Shown piece after piece: positions 16,893 to 25,250 of a stretch of DNA of 64,000 nt (its first letter is position 1; every line of letters starts with the position of its first letter). Position numbers and translations under genes: made by a program. The notes under the pieces were generated by a model. The model made no database searches. It was not told where the DNA came from and saw only the letters and a list, made by a program, of their open reading frames with translations. This stretch comes from Aquitalea sp. LB_tupeE (lineage in GTDB: Bacteria > Pseudomonadota > Gammaproteobacteria > Burkholderiales > Chromobacteriaceae), in the NCBI RefSeq assembly GCF_013391415.1, contig NZ_JACAXB010000031.1, positions 62,001-126,000 of the forward strand, in the 5' to 3' direction.

Positions 16893-18119
16893 ATGAGTAG
16901 CGCCGTACTGGAAACCTCTCATCCTGTCAGCACACCGGATAGCGTGCCGGTGATTCGTAGTGATGCCGAAGCCCTGCAAGTGGCACGTGCACTGGCACCG
17001 CAACTGGCCGAGCAGGCCGCACTGCGCGACCAGCAACGCAAGCTGCCGTTTGACGAGGTGGAATTGTTCTCGCGTAGCGGCCTGTGGGGCATTACCGTAC
17101 CGCGCACCTTTGGTGGTGCCGAGGTGTCCGCCGTCACGCTGGCCGAGGTGATTGCCATCATTTCCACAGCAGACCCGTCGTTGGGGCAGATTCCGCAGAA
17201 TCACTATTGCCTGGTTGAGGACATCCGGCTGGAAGGCAGCCCGGAGCAGCAGCGTTATTTCTTTGAGCTGGTACTGCGTGGCCAGCGTTATGGCAATGCC
17301 TTTTCCGAAGCCGGTGGCAAGACGGTGCTGGATATCCAGACCACCATCCGCCGCGATGGCGACGAGTATGTGCTCAATGGCCGCAAGTTCTACGCCACCG
17401 GCGCGCTGTATGCGCACTGGGTGCCGGTGCTGGCAGTAAATGAAGAAGGCAAGGCCTTGTTGGCCTTTGTCGAGCAAGGCACGCCGGGCCTGACCGTGGT
17501 GGATGACTGGAGCGGCTTTGGCCAGCGCACCACGGCCAGTGGCACGGTGATTGCCGAGCAGGTGCGCCTGAGGCCTTTCCAGATTTTCTACACCCACCGC
17601 TCCTACGACCGGCCCACTTTTGCCGGGCCGTTCGCCCAGATCACCACTGCCGCCATCGACCTGGGCATTGCCCGCGCCGCGCTGGCCGATACCGTGGATT
17701 TTGTGCGCCAGCAGGCACGCCCGTGGATAGACAGCGGGGTGGACCGGGCGGCGGACGACCCGCTGACCATTGTCGCCATTGGCGATCTGCAATACCGGCT
17801 GGTGGCGGCAGAAGCACTGCTGGAGCGGGCTGGCCGCTTTATCGATATTGCCAAGGCCGAGCCGACCGAAGACACGGTGGCCGAAGCGGCCATCGCGGTG
17901 GGGCTGGCCAAGATTGCCACTACGGAAATTTCGCTGCTGGCCGCCAGCAAGCTGTTTGAACTGGGTGGCAGCAAGGCCACGCAGGGCCGCTTCAATTATG
18001 ACCGCCACTGGCGCAATGCCCGCGTGCACACCCTGCACGACCCGGTGCGCTGGAAGTACCACGCCATCGGCAATTACACGCTGAACGGCATCAAGCCGGC
18101 ACGGCATTCCTGGAACTGA
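16893..18119 (+). CDS. sfnB: SfnB-family flavin oxidoreductase, copy 3
   Basis: 408 residues. Blocks match copies 1, 2 and 4: IRSDAEALQVARALAPQLAE, GLWGITVPRTFGGAEVS, LGQIPQNHYCLVED, GRKFYATGALYAHWVPVLAV, WSGFGQRTTASGTV, DRHWRNARVHTLHDP, YHAIGNYTLNGIKPARHSWN. The AAGGAAAG site is seven bases from the ATG. It is driven by a near-perfect sigma-54 promoter with upstream inverted repeats. The downstream APC permease, 166 bases away past a GC hairpin, may be read through from it. Confidence 0.9.
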   Translation: MSSAVLETSHPVSTPDSVPVIRSDAEALQVARALAPQLAEQAALRDQQRKLPFDEVELFSRSGLWGITVPRTFGGAEVSAVTLAEVIAIISTADPSLGQIPQNHYCLVEDIRLEGSPEQQRYFFELVLRGQRYGNAFSEAGGKTVLDIQTTIRRDGDEYVLNGRKFYATGALYAHWVPVLAVNEEGKALLAFVEQGTPGLTVVDDWSGFGQRTTASGTVIAEQVRLRPFQIFYTHRSYDRPTFAGPFAQITTAAIDLGIARAALADTVDFVRQQARPWIDSGVDRAADDPLTIVAIGDLQYRLVAAEALLERAGRFIDIAKAEPTEDTVAEAAIAVGLAKIATTEISLLAASKLFELGGSKATQGRFNYDRHWRNARVHTLHDPVRWKYHAIGNYTLNGIKPARHSWN

Positions 18120-18131
18120 TCAGCACGCATG

Positions 18132-18152
18132 CGGCCCGCCCGGTGCGGGCCG
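18132..18152. repeat. GC-rich hairpin between sfnB3 and the APC permease
   Basis: Arms CGGCCCGC / GCGGGCCG around a CCGGT loop. No T tract follows, so it is more likely a transcript-stabilising or attenuating stem than a full terminator. Confidence 0.55.
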
Positions 18153-18285
18153 TCGGAGCCACCATGCTTATCCGCCATATCGGCTGTTGACCGTGCCGCA
18201 CCCTTGCTACATGGCGCTTTTGCGCCGGGGCAGGGTGACGGTGCCGGTGACTTGTCAGCCAACAACAACCATCAAGAGGTGTTTC

Positions 18286-19740
18286 ATGATTCACTCCACC
18301 CAAGGCGAGGCGGTGCTGGACAGCCCGGCCGCCCAGATAGAAAGCCAGGCCGGTACGCTGCGGCGCAATTACCTGCGCCTGCCCGAACTGGTGGCGCAGT
18401 CCATCGGACTGGTCGGTGTGTCCGGCGGGGTAGGCATTCTGGTGCCGGCCGTATTTGCCACCGCCGGTAACGGCACCTGGCTGGCCTATGCCTTTGCCAC
18501 CGTGGCGCTGCTGTTCTCGGCCTGGAGCATTACCCTGTTTGCCCGCAGCGCGGCATCACCCGGTGCGCTGTATGCCTATGCCTCGCAAGGCATCGGCCCC
18601 ATCTGGGGGGTGATCTGCGGCTGGTCCTTGCTGATTGCCTATGCGGTGGGGGCCGCCGGCATCCTGCAAGGCACGGTCAATACCTTTCTGGTGCTGGGGC
18701 GCGAGCTGGGCCTGGTTGCCGCCCATCCGCCACTGGCGGTCAGCCTGCTGCTGACCGTGGTGCTGGCGCTGGCAGCCTGGGCCATTGCCTACCGCGACAT
18801 CCGTCTGTCCACCCGCTTTACCCTGCTGGTGGAGCTGCTCACCATCCTGCTGATTGCGGTGGTGCTGATTACCTATCTGCTCAATGGCAGCAGCCATGTC
18901 GACCAGTCCCAGATCGCGCTGGAAGGGGTAAAGCCGGAGCAGCTGCGCCTGGGCATGGTACTGGCCTTCTTCAGCTTTACCGGCTTTGAAAGCGCCACCG
19001 TGCTGGGGGCCGAGGCGCAATCGCCGCTGAAGGCCATTCCGCGTGCGGTCATCATCAGTATTGTCGGCCCGGCCCTGCTGTTCATTCTGGCGTCCTATGC
19101 GCTGGTGGCGGCCTTCCATGGCCAGCATCCGGGGCTGGATCAGGCCGACGGCCCGCTGTCCATCCTGGCGCATCGCCTGGGCCTGGGTGGCTTTGGCCTG
19201 ATCATCGATGCCGGGGTGGCGCTCAGCTTCTTCGCCGCTTTTTTCTCCTCCATCAATGCTGCCGCCCGCATTGTCTACACCTTTGCCCGTCAGGGGCTGC
19301 TGCATGCGTCCACCGGCAAGGCGCATGCCAGCAATGCCACGCCGCATATCGCCGTCACGCTGCTGGTGGTGCTGGCGCTGATCGTGGGACTGGTCTTTAC
19401 CGCAAATGGCACGGCCTTGCTGGATTCTTATGGTTATCTCAGCTCGGTGGCTACTTATGGTTATCTGCTGGCCTATGTGTTGGTGGCGGTGGGTGCGCCC
19501 TTGTATCTGCGCCGTCAGGGCAAGCTCAAGCCGCAGCATGTGCTGATCAGCCTGGTGTCAGTGCTGCTGCTGGCCATCCCGCTGGTGGGCAGTGTTTATC
19601 CGCTGCCAACCGGCGTGTATGCCTGGCTGCCTTATGTGTTCCTGGCGCTGGTCGGGCTGGGGCTGGCCTGGTTTGTCGCGCTCAAGCTGCTGGCACCGGC
19701 GCGCTTGCGTGGCATCGAGGAAGAATTGCAGCAGGAGTGA
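18286..19740 (+). CDS. APC superfamily amino acid/polyamine permease
   Basis: 484 residues with about 12 hydrophobic segments. The APC opening is clear: LPELVAQSIGLVGVSGGVGI, LFARSAASPGALYAYASQGI, and the later FFSFTGFESATVLGAEAQSPLKAIPRA segment. This is a secondary inner-membrane transporter. Its place among sulfate-starvation genes suggests a sulfur-containing amino acid or an acidic organosulfur substrate, but nothing in the protein specifies this. The start at 18286 (AAGAGGT site) is preferred to an upstream in-frame ATG at 18187 that would add a non-hydrophobic extension. Confidence 0.88.
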   Translation: MIHSTQGEAVLDSPAAQIESQAGTLRRNYLRLPELVAQSIGLVGVSGGVGILVPAVFATAGNGTWLAYAFATVALLFSAWSITLFARSAASPGALYAYASQGIGPIWGVICGWSLLIAYAVGAAGILQGTVNTFLVLGRELGLVAAHPPLAVSLLLTVVLALAAWAIAYRDIRLSTRFTLLVELLTILLIAVVLITYLLNGSSHVDQSQIALEGVKPEQLRLGMVLAFFSFTGFESATVLGAEAQSPLKAIPRAVIISIVGPALLFILASYALVAAFHGQHPGLDQADGPLSILAHRLGLGGFGLIIDAGVALSFFAAFFSSINAAARIVYTFARQGLLHASTGKAHASNATPHIAVTLLVVLALIVGLVFTANGTALLDSYGYLSSVATYGYLLAYVLVAVGAPLYLRRQGKLKPQHVLISLVSVLLLAIPLVGSVYPLPTGVYAWLPYVFLALVGLGLAWFVALKLLAPARLRGIEEELQQE

Positions 19741-19771
19741 TATGCGCTGCGTCTGTGTTTTTTCAAATTTG

Positions 19772-19800
19772 AAAAACGGCTCGCTAGCGGGCCGTTTTTT
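19772..19800 (+). terminator. Rho-independent terminator after the APC permease
   Basis: AAAAACGGC and GCCGTTTTTT flank TCGCTAGCGG, giving a stem with a strong T6 tail 32 bases after the permease stop. Confidence 0.85.
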
Positions 19801-19805
19801 ACTGC

Positions 19806-19855
19806 CTGCTGCCAATGCCGCAGTTGCTGCTGCCGGCGTGCTGGCAGGGCAGCAG
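19806..19855. promoter_or_regulatory. Two putative SfnR enhancer sites before ntaA-like copy 2
   Basis: CTGCTGCCAATGCCGCAG at 19806-19823 (one mismatch in the second core arm) and GTGCTGGCAGGGCAGCAG at 19838-19855, with centres 32 bases apart. Confidence 0.65.
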
Positions 19856-19930
19856 TTGCTTGTTTCCGTGGCTAGGCCAGTTAAAGTAAATCATCAACAA
19901 GTATCGGCAAGTTACTTTAATGGTATTTTT

Positions 19931-19943
19931 TAAGTAATTGAAA
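19931..19943. promoter_or_regulatory. IHF-like site before ntaA-like copy 2
   Basis: TAAGTAATTGAAA fits YAANNNNTTGATW with one mismatch, inside an AT-rich stretch between the inverted repeats and the promoter. Confidence 0.4.
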
Positions 19944-20023
19944 ATAAACAGATAATAATAAAAATAAAATCATGATAAAAAGTGGATAGCTTAGCGGAAA
20001 TGATGATGAATATTTCCCCTTGC

Positions 20024-20039
20024 CGGTATGAAAATTGCA
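20024..20039 (+). promoter_or_regulatory. Sigma-54-like promoter of ntaA-like copy 2
   Basis: CGGTATGAAAATTGCA: a perfect -12 (TTGCA) and the GG of -24 at exact spacing, though the -24 box departs from TGGCAC. The predicted start is near 20050, 30 bases before the ATG. Confidence 0.6.
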
Positions 20040-20079
20040 CTGTCATTCGGGTAATCATTCAACCCCGACAGGAACTGCA

Positions 20080-21492
20080 ATGAGCAAGACCATTCGCTTC
20101 AACGCCTTTGAAATGAACTGCGTGGCACACCAGTCGCCCGGCCTGTGGACCCACCCGCGTGACCGCTCCTGGCAATACAAGGACCTGGAATACTGGACCG
20201 ACCTGGGGCGCATTCTGGAGCGTGGTTTTTTTGATGCCGTGTTCATTGCCGATGTGATCGGCTATTACGACGTGTACCAGGGCAGCAATTACCACGCCAT
20301 TCGCGAAGGGGCCCAACTGCCGGTCAACGACCCGCTGCAACTGGCCGCGCCAATTGCACTGACCACCAAGCACCTGGGCATTGGTGTCACCGCATCCACC
20401 TCCTTCGAACATCCATACCCGTTTGCCCGGCGACTGAGCACGCTGGACCACCACACCAAGGGCCGGGTGGGCTGGAATATTGTCACTTCCTATCTGGAAA
20501 GCGGTGCCAAGAACATCAGCCAGGGCGGTTTGCGCCGGCACGACAACCGTTACGACGTGGCGGACGAATACATCGAGGTGATCTACAAGCTGCTGGAAGG
20601 CAGCTGGGAAGAGGGGGCCGTGGTGCGTGACCGCGAACGCGGCATTTTCGCCCATCCGGAAAAAGTGCATGAAATCGGCCACAAGGGCAAATACTTCGAG
20701 GTGCCGGGCTATCACCTGAGCGAGCCTTCGCCGCAACGCACGCCGGTGCTGTTCCAGGCTGGCGCATCCGGCCGCGGCAAGGCCTTTGCCGCCCAGCATG
20801 CCGAGTGCGTGTTCGTGGCCGCGCCCACCAAGGACATCCTGCGCCGCTATGTGGACGATGTGCGCAGCCAGGCGGCAGCAGCGGGGCGCGACCCGCAGCA
20901 GATCAAGATATTCAATCTGGTGACGGTGATCGTGGACGAAACCGATGCCAAGGCCCAGGCCAAGTTTGCCGAATACCAGCGCTATGCCTCCTACGATGGC
21001 TCGCTGGTGTTCATGTCCGGCTGGACCGGTATCGACTTCGGCCAATACGCCCCCACCGAACTGGTACGCCATGTGGACACCAACGCCATCATCTCGGCGG
21101 TGGAGCATCTGTCCAGCGGCGGCAAAGCCTGGACCATAGACGAGCTGGCGCGCTTTGGCGGCATCGGCGGGCTGGGGCCGGTGTTTGTCGGCTCGGCCGC
21201 CACCGTGGCTGACATCCTGCAGGACTGGGTGGAAGCCACCGATACCGATGGTTTCAACCTGGCCTATGCCGTTGCCCATGAAACTTTCGAGGACGTGGTG
21301 GAGTACCTGGTGCCGGAATTGCAGCGCCGTGGCGTGTACCAGACGGAATACCTCCCGGGCACCCTGCGCGAAAAACTGTTTGGCGCAGGTCCCTTGCTGC
21401 CGGACAACCACCCGGCCGCGCAATACCGCGACATCGAAGCCTGGAAGCAAAAACATGCGTCGGCACCGGCAGCGGATTTGCAACCGGCTTGA
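20080..21492 (+). CDS. NtaA/SnaA/DszA/DmoA family FMN-dependent monooxygenase, copy 2
   Basis: 470 residues. Blocks parallel copy 1: IRFNAFEMNCVAHQSPGLWT, FDAVFIADVIGYYDVYQGSN, LPVNDPLQLAAPIALTTKHL, RRLSTLDHHTKGRVGWNIVT, QRTPVLFQAGASGRGKAFAA, YLVPELQRRGVYQTEYLPGT. It needs FMNH2 from a partner reductase. Transcribed alone from its own sigma-54-like promoter and closed by a terminator at 21514. The substrate is probably an organosulfur compound; whether sulfone, sulfide or other cannot be told. ATG 20080 follows an AGGAA site. Confidence 0.9.
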   Translation: MSKTIRFNAFEMNCVAHQSPGLWTHPRDRSWQYKDLEYWTDLGRILERGFFDAVFIADVIGYYDVYQGSNYHAIREGAQLPVNDPLQLAAPIALTTKHLGIGVTASTSFEHPYPFARRLSTLDHHTKGRVGWNIVTSYLESGAKNISQGGLRRHDNRYDVADEYIEVIYKLLEGSWEEGAVVRDRERGIFAHPEKVHEIGHKGKYFEVPGYHLSEPSPQRTPVLFQAGASGRGKAFAAQHAECVFVAAPTKDILRRYVDDVRSQAAAAGRDPQQIKIFNLVTVIVDETDAKAQAKFAEYQRYASYDGSLVFMSGWTGIDFGQYAPTELVRHVDTNAIISAVEHLSSGGKAWTIDELARFGGIGGLGPVFVGSAATVADILQDWVEATDTDGFNLAYAVAHETFEDVVEYLVPELQRRGVYQTEYLPGTLREKLFGAGPLLPDNHPAAQYRDIEAWKQKHASAPAADLQPA

Positions 21493-21513
21493 AGGCTGGA
21501 GCTGGCACTCAAC

Positions 21514-21539
21514 ACCGCGCCCGTCATGGCGCGGTTTTT
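21514..21539 (+). terminator. Rho-independent terminator after ntaA-like copy 2
   Basis: ACCGCGC / GCGCGGT arms with an eight-base loop and a TTTTT tail, 22 bases after the stop codon. Confidence 0.85.
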
Positions 21540-21560
21540 CTATGGGTCTTGGCCATGCAA

Positions 21561-21582
21561 AAGGCCCGCACGCGCGGGCCTT
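21561..21582 (-). terminator. Hairpin between convergent ntaA-like and dszC-like genes
   Basis: AAGGCCCGC / GCGGGCCTT with a four-base ACGC loop. On the minus strand it follows the dszC-like stop at 21608 and is followed by TTGCATGG, a weak T tract, so it may end that transcript. Confidence 0.6.
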
Positions 21583-21607
21583 GTCGTTTTCCGCTTCGTA
21601 ATACCAA

Positions 21608-22840
21608 TCAGGCCTTGCCGCGGCCGATCTGCCAGACATAAGGCGGTTCGGTGCCGTTGATGGCCCAGTCACCGGCAATGCGCGCCTTGTAGATCAGCGG
21701 ATTGTGCGATGCCACGGTGCGGGCATTGCGCCAGTGGCGATCCAGCAGCAGGTCGGCGCGGGCCGACGATGCGCCCAGGGCGTTGAACAGCTGGGTGGAG
21801 GCACGCAATACCAGTTCGGATACCACGATCTGCGCCTTGCCCGATTCCAGCTCGGCGTCGATATTGGCCTGGCGTTCGCGCGCGGCGTCGTTGCCAAAGC
21901 GGGCTTCATAAGCACGCTGGGCCGGGTGGGTGGCGCGAATGGCAGTGGCTTCGGCGGCATAGGCCAGGGCGGAGATTTCGCCCACCACCTGCTGGATCTG
22001 CGCATCCTGACTCACGCTGCTGGCATTGCCGGTGCTGAACACGCGCTTTCTGTCGCGCACATGCTGCGCCACATCGCGTTCCACTGCCTTGCCGATGCCG
22101 GCCAGCACCGCCAGCAATACCAGCTGGTAGAAGGCGGTCTGGTATTTGAAGCGGCTGGCAAAGTCGATCAGGTTTTCCGGTTCCACCGTCACGTTTTCAA
22201 ACACGGAAGTGCCGCTGCCGGTGGTGCGCTGGCCAAAGCCGTCCCAGTCGTCGCTTTGTGTTACACCGGGGTCATTGGTGCGGATGGCGGCAATCACGTC
22301 CTGATTGGTGCCATCCACTTGGGCGTAAACGTCGATCCAGTCGGCAAAAATACTGCCGGTGCTGTAGAACTTGCGGCCATTGAGCAGTAGTTTGTCGCCC
22401 TGGCGGCTGACGCGGGTAATGACGTCGCCCACGGCCACTTCGCCGATTTCGGTCCAGGCATTGCCGACAATTTCACCGGCGACAAAGCGCTTGAACCACA
22501 CTTCGCGTTCCGGGCTTGCCGGGGCATTCAGGCGGTCTTCGACAAAGGCGAAATGGCCGCGCAGCGCTTGCGGCAGGTTGGAGTCGGCGGTGGCCAGCTC
22601 CACCAGCAGCTGGAACAGCTGCGGCAGCGAAGCACCGGCCCCGCCATATTGCTTGGGCACGCGCACCGCGCCAAAACCGGCCTGTTTCAGCCAGTTGATG
22701 GGCTCATACGGCAGGCTGCGCTCGCGTTCGCGCTGCAGGGCGGTCTGGGCGATTTCGGCAAAGATGGGGCGAAAGCGCTGGGCCAGGGTTTCGTAGTCGG
22801 TGCCGGTGGACAGGTCGTCCGGCAGAGTGTGTTGGCTCAT
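21608..22840 (-). CDS. DszC-like acyl-CoA dehydrogenase-fold monooxygenase
   Basis: 410 residues. It differs from the SfnB and SfnC groups: FGAVRVPKQYGGAGASLPQL, DSNLPQALRGHFAFVEDRLN, GRKFYSTGSIFADWIDVYA, DDWDGFGQRTTGSGTSVFEN, then a longer helical insert and DRHWRNARTVASHNPLIYKA. The GQRTTGSGT/ASHNP pattern is that of DszC/DnmZ-like monooxygenases, which use FMNH2 and oxygen. The start at 22840 has AGGAAACAACC ahead; an in-frame upstream ATG would add a non-family extension. It follows sfnB4 by 59 bases on the same strand and is probably co-transcribed. Confidence 0.88.
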   Translation of the reverse strand: MSQHTLPDDLSTGTDYETLAQRFRPIFAEIAQTALQRERERSLPYEPINWLKQAGFGAVRVPKQYGGAGASLPQLFQLLVELATADSNLPQALRGHFAFVEDRLNAPASPEREVWFKRFVAGEIVGNAWTEIGEVAVGDVITRVSRQGDKLLLNGRKFYSTGSIFADWIDVYAQVDGTNQDVIAAIRTNDPGVTQSDDWDGFGQRTTGSGTSVFENVTVEPENLIDFASRFKYQTAFYQLVLLAVLAGIGKAVERDVAQHVRDRKRVFSTGNASSVSQDAQIQQVVGEISALAYAAEATAIRATHPAQRAYEARFGNDAARERQANIDAELESGKAQIVVSELVLRASTQLFNALGASSARADLLLDRHWRNARTVASHNPLIYKARIAGDWAINGTEPPYVWQIGRGKA

Positions 22841-22899
22841 GGTTGTTTCCTGTTTGGCGATATGGTGAATACCGACAGTGCTGTACTGCCGGTGATGTT

Positions 22900-24156
22900 T
22901 TAGTTCCACGGATGGCGCGGCGGCGCAATGTGGTTCAGGTAGTAGTTGCCGATGTGGAAGTATTTCCAGCGCACCGGGTCGTGCAGGGTGTGCACGCGGG
23001 CATTGCGCCAGTGGCGGTCCAGGTTGTGGGCAATCAGGGTGGCGCGGGTGCCGGCCAGTTCAAACAGCTTGTTGCTGGCCTCGATGGCAATTTCGGTGGT
23101 CAGTACCTTGGCTTCGGCGGTGGCGACGGTGGCCAGTGCCACGCTGTTTTCATCCGGCTGGGCCAGGGCAGCGTCGATCAGGCGGCCGGCCTTTTCCAGC
23201 AGGGCTTCGGCCGCATGCAGGCGGATTTCCAGCAGGCCGATGGCGGAAACGGTAAACGGGTCATCGGCGGCCTTGTCCTTGCCGCTGTCCAGCCAAGGGC
23301 GGCTTTGCGAGCGGATGAACTCGATGGTGTCGGTCAGCGCGGCACGGGCAATACCGCCGTCAATGGCGGCCTGGATGATCTGCGACACCGGCCCGGCTAC
23401 GGTGGGGGTGTCGAAGGCGGCAATCGGCAGCACGCGGCTGGCCGGTACGCGTACCTGTTCAATCTTCACGCCGCCGGAGGCAGTGGTGCGCTGGCCAAAG
23501 CTGGACCAGTTGTTGATCACGCTCAGCCCAGGGGTGTCGCGGTCGGCAAATACCAGTGCGCCTAGGCCGTCCTCACCCACGGCCACGATGGGCACGATGT
23601 GGGCCAGCAGTGCGCCGGTGGTGTAGAACTTCTCGCCATTTACCACTGCGGTGTCACCGTCAAGCTGGTAGCGGGTTTCAAACGCGGCCACCGTCTTGCT
23701 GTTGAGTTCGGAGAAGGCATTGCCAAAGCGGTAGCCCTGCAATACCAGGCCGAACAGTTCCTGCTTTTGTGCTTCGCTGCCATCCAGCGCGATATGCAGG
23801 TTGATGGCCAGATGGTTCTGGGTGATCTGGGCGATGCTGGAGTCGGCTTCGGCGATGATCTTGATCACCTCGGCCAGCGTGGCGTAGGACACGCCTGCGC
23901 CTCCATAGGCCTTGGGCACGTTGATGCCCCACAGGCCGCTTTGCGAGTAGGCGTCTACCTCGGCCAGCGGCAGCAGGCCCTCGCGGTCGCGCAGCGCGGC
24001 ATCGTGGGCAAAGCGGATGGCCAGCTGACGCGCCACGGCGATGGCTTCGGCATCGTCGCGGATGATGTGCGTCGGGGTAGTGGGGCGCGGGCGGGTGGCG
24101 AAAGGCTCGGGAGAGTTGACACGAACAGCAGCTTGGTCGCTCAGGGAGGTCGTCAT
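22900..24156 (-). CDS. sfnB: SfnB-family flavin oxidoreductase, copy 4
   Basis: 418 residues. Blocks: IRDDAEAIAVARQLAIRFAH, GLWGINVPKAYGGAGVSYAT, IAQITQNHLAINLHIALDG, GEKFYTTGALLAHIVPIVAV, WSSFGQRTTASGGV, DRHWRNARVHTLHDPVRWKY and a terminal GNYYLNHIAPPRHPWN. It has a clean AAGGAAA site. A minus-strand sigma-54 promoter lies at 24203-24218 with one inverted repeat upstream, so this gene and the dszC-like gene form one SfnR-type operon. Confidence 0.9.
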   Translation of the reverse strand: MTTSLSDQAAVRVNSPEPFATRPRPTTPTHIIRDDAEAIAVARQLAIRFAHDAALRDREGLLPLAEVDAYSQSGLWGINVPKAYGGAGVSYATLAEVIKIIAEADSSIAQITQNHLAINLHIALDGSEAQKQELFGLVLQGYRFGNAFSELNSKTVAAFETRYQLDGDTAVVNGEKFYTTGALLAHIVPIVAVGEDGLGALVFADRDTPGLSVINNWSSFGQRTTASGGVKIEQVRVPASRVLPIAAFDTPTVAGPVSQIIQAAIDGGIARAALTDTIEFIRSQSRPWLDSGKDKAADDPFTVSAIGLLEIRLHAAEALLEKAGRLIDAALAQPDENSVALATVATAEAKVLTTEIAIEASNKLFELAGTRATLIAHNLDRHWRNARVHTLHDPVRWKYFHIGNYYLNHIAPPRHPWN

Positions 24157-24202
24157 CGCGTTTCCTTGTGTAAGTCCGGGTATCCGGGGATGTCACAAGA
24201 AT

Positions 24203-24218
24203 GGCAATAAGCGTGCCT
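24203..24218 (-). promoter_or_regulatory. Sigma-54 promoter of sfnB4-dszC-like
   Basis: Minus-strand AGGCACGCTTATTGCC: GGCACG at -24 and TTGC at -12 with exact spacing. Predicted transcription starts near 24192, 36 bases before the ATG. Confidence 0.82.
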
Positions 24219-24288
24219 GCGAAAATGCCTGGTTTTACGTCGAAAAAGGCGGCTTTTTGCTGTAAATCAGCACAACTGTGCTGGCTGG

Positions 24289-24306
24289 CTGCTGCCTGCG
24301 CAGCAG
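24289..24306. promoter_or_regulatory. Putative SfnR enhancer site before sfnB4
   Basis: CTGCTGCCTGCGCAGCAG, with perfect seven-base arms and a four-base spacer, about 80 bases upstream of the -24 box on the minus strand. It touches the 3' end of the upstream gntR gene. Only one copy with perfect spacing is seen here. Confidence 0.7.
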
Positions 24307-24311
24307 GGGGC

Positions 24312-25040
24312 TTAATTGCGCTCCACGCGCAACTGGTAGCGAAAGCGGTCGGCACGGTAGCGGATGAAGTCCAGCTCCAGCCCGGCACCATCGGCACCAC
24401 GGGTCATGCGTTGCAGCGCCAGCAGAGGCGCTCCTGTGCTGACGTCCAGCAGCGCGGCTTCTTCTGCGCTGGCCAGCGTGGCTTCTATGCTGAGGTCGGC
24501 ATGGCCCAGCGGCAGGCCGTAGTCGTTTTCCAGAATATGAAACACGTCGCGGCTGGCCAGGTCTTCACGCGCCAGCCGCAAGCCCAGCTCCTGAGTGAAA
24601 TAACTGATGTCCAGCGACACCGGCAGATTGTCCAGATAACGCAGGCGGCGCAGCTCCACCATGAGCGTGCCCACGGCCACGCCAAAGGCCTGGGCCACGG
24701 TTTCGCTGGCGGGCAGGGTTTGCAGGCTCAGCACCCGGTTGCAGGCAGCATAGCCCTGGCTGTGCATGGCTTCGGCAAAGCCTTGCAGCCGGGTGAGGGT
24801 TTGCGCGGGTTTGCTCTTGGCTACATAGCAGCCCTTGCCGGCAATGCGGAAGATCATACCTTCCTGTTCCAGCGCGCCCAGCGCATGGCGCACGGTGATG
24901 CGGCTGACGCCAAAGCTTTCCATCAGCTGTTTTTCCGATGGTAGTTTGTCGTGCTGGCCGTAATGGCCGCTAAGAATCTGGCTGCGCAGGCTTTCGCGGA
25001 TGCGGGCATGCAGGGCCTGTGGTGTGGCTAATGTGGTCAT
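24312..25040 (-). CDS. GntR family regulator, HutC/UTRA type
   Basis: 242 residues. The N-terminal winged helix reads LHARIRESLRSQILSGHYGQ, LPSEKQLMESFGVSRITVRH and LGALEQEGMIFRIAGKGCYV. From about residue 80 a UTRA ligand domain follows (GFAEAMHSQGY, VELRRLRYLDNLPVSLDISY, LPLGHADLSIEATLASAEEA, LLALQRMTRGADG). It is divergent from ssuD-amidohydrolase-ssuA, and two GT-N4-AC boxes lie between them, so it probably controls that operon. CysB-type control is usual for ssu genes; a HutC-type regulator here is uncommon. Confidence 0.9.
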   Translation of the reverse strand: MTTLATPQALHARIRESLRSQILSGHYGQHDKLPSEKQLMESFGVSRITVRHALGALEQEGMIFRIAGKGCYVAKSKPAQTLTRLQGFAEAMHSQGYAACNRVLSLQTLPASETVAQAFGVAVGTLMVELRRLRYLDNLPVSLDISYFTQELGLRLAREDLASRDVFHILENDYGLPLGHADLSIEATLASAEEAALLDVSTGAPLLALQRMTRGADGAGLELDFIRYRADRFRYQLRVERN

Positions 25041-25095
25041 GGGCGGGCAGGGCTTGATTGGATTGCGCCGAGTATAAGCCCAAACACCGGGCAAG

Positions 25096-25115
25096 CTGTC
25101 ATGACAGGTTATGAC
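25096..25115. promoter_or_regulatory. Candidate GntR/HutC operator between gntR and ssuD
   Basis: A perfect 12-base palindrome CTGTCATGACAG contains GTCATGAC (25098-25105), and a second box GTTATGAC begins exactly ten bases on (25108-25115). Both fit the GT-N4-AC pattern of GntR/HutC operators. The position between divergent genes suits control in both directions. Confidence 0.55.
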
Positions 25116-25250
25116 TTAAAGTGATTTGCTTTGCTGTTTTCCTTGGTTCGTGACGGGCAGGGCGCTGACTAGAATCGGCCCATCACCTTCATGCCACAGC
25201 CGCCAGAGCGGCGCTGCGGTGTCATGCAATCTGCCAGTAAAGGAAGCAGC

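Larger units (their letters stand above)
19741..20079. other. 339-base intergenic region before the second NtaA-type gene
   Basis: No gene seen. It begins with the permease terminator, then two putative SfnR repeats, then about 120 bases of very AT-rich sequence with an IHF-like site, then a -24/-12 promoter. The enhancer-to-promoter distance (about 180 bases) is the longest of the five promoters in this window. Confidence 0.7.

Noticed and set aside
25143-25160. Sigma-54 promoter before ssuD (TTGGTTCGTGACGGGCA)
   Set aside because: Spacing fits, but the -12 box is GGGCA and no enhancer repeat lies upstream. Too weak to report.
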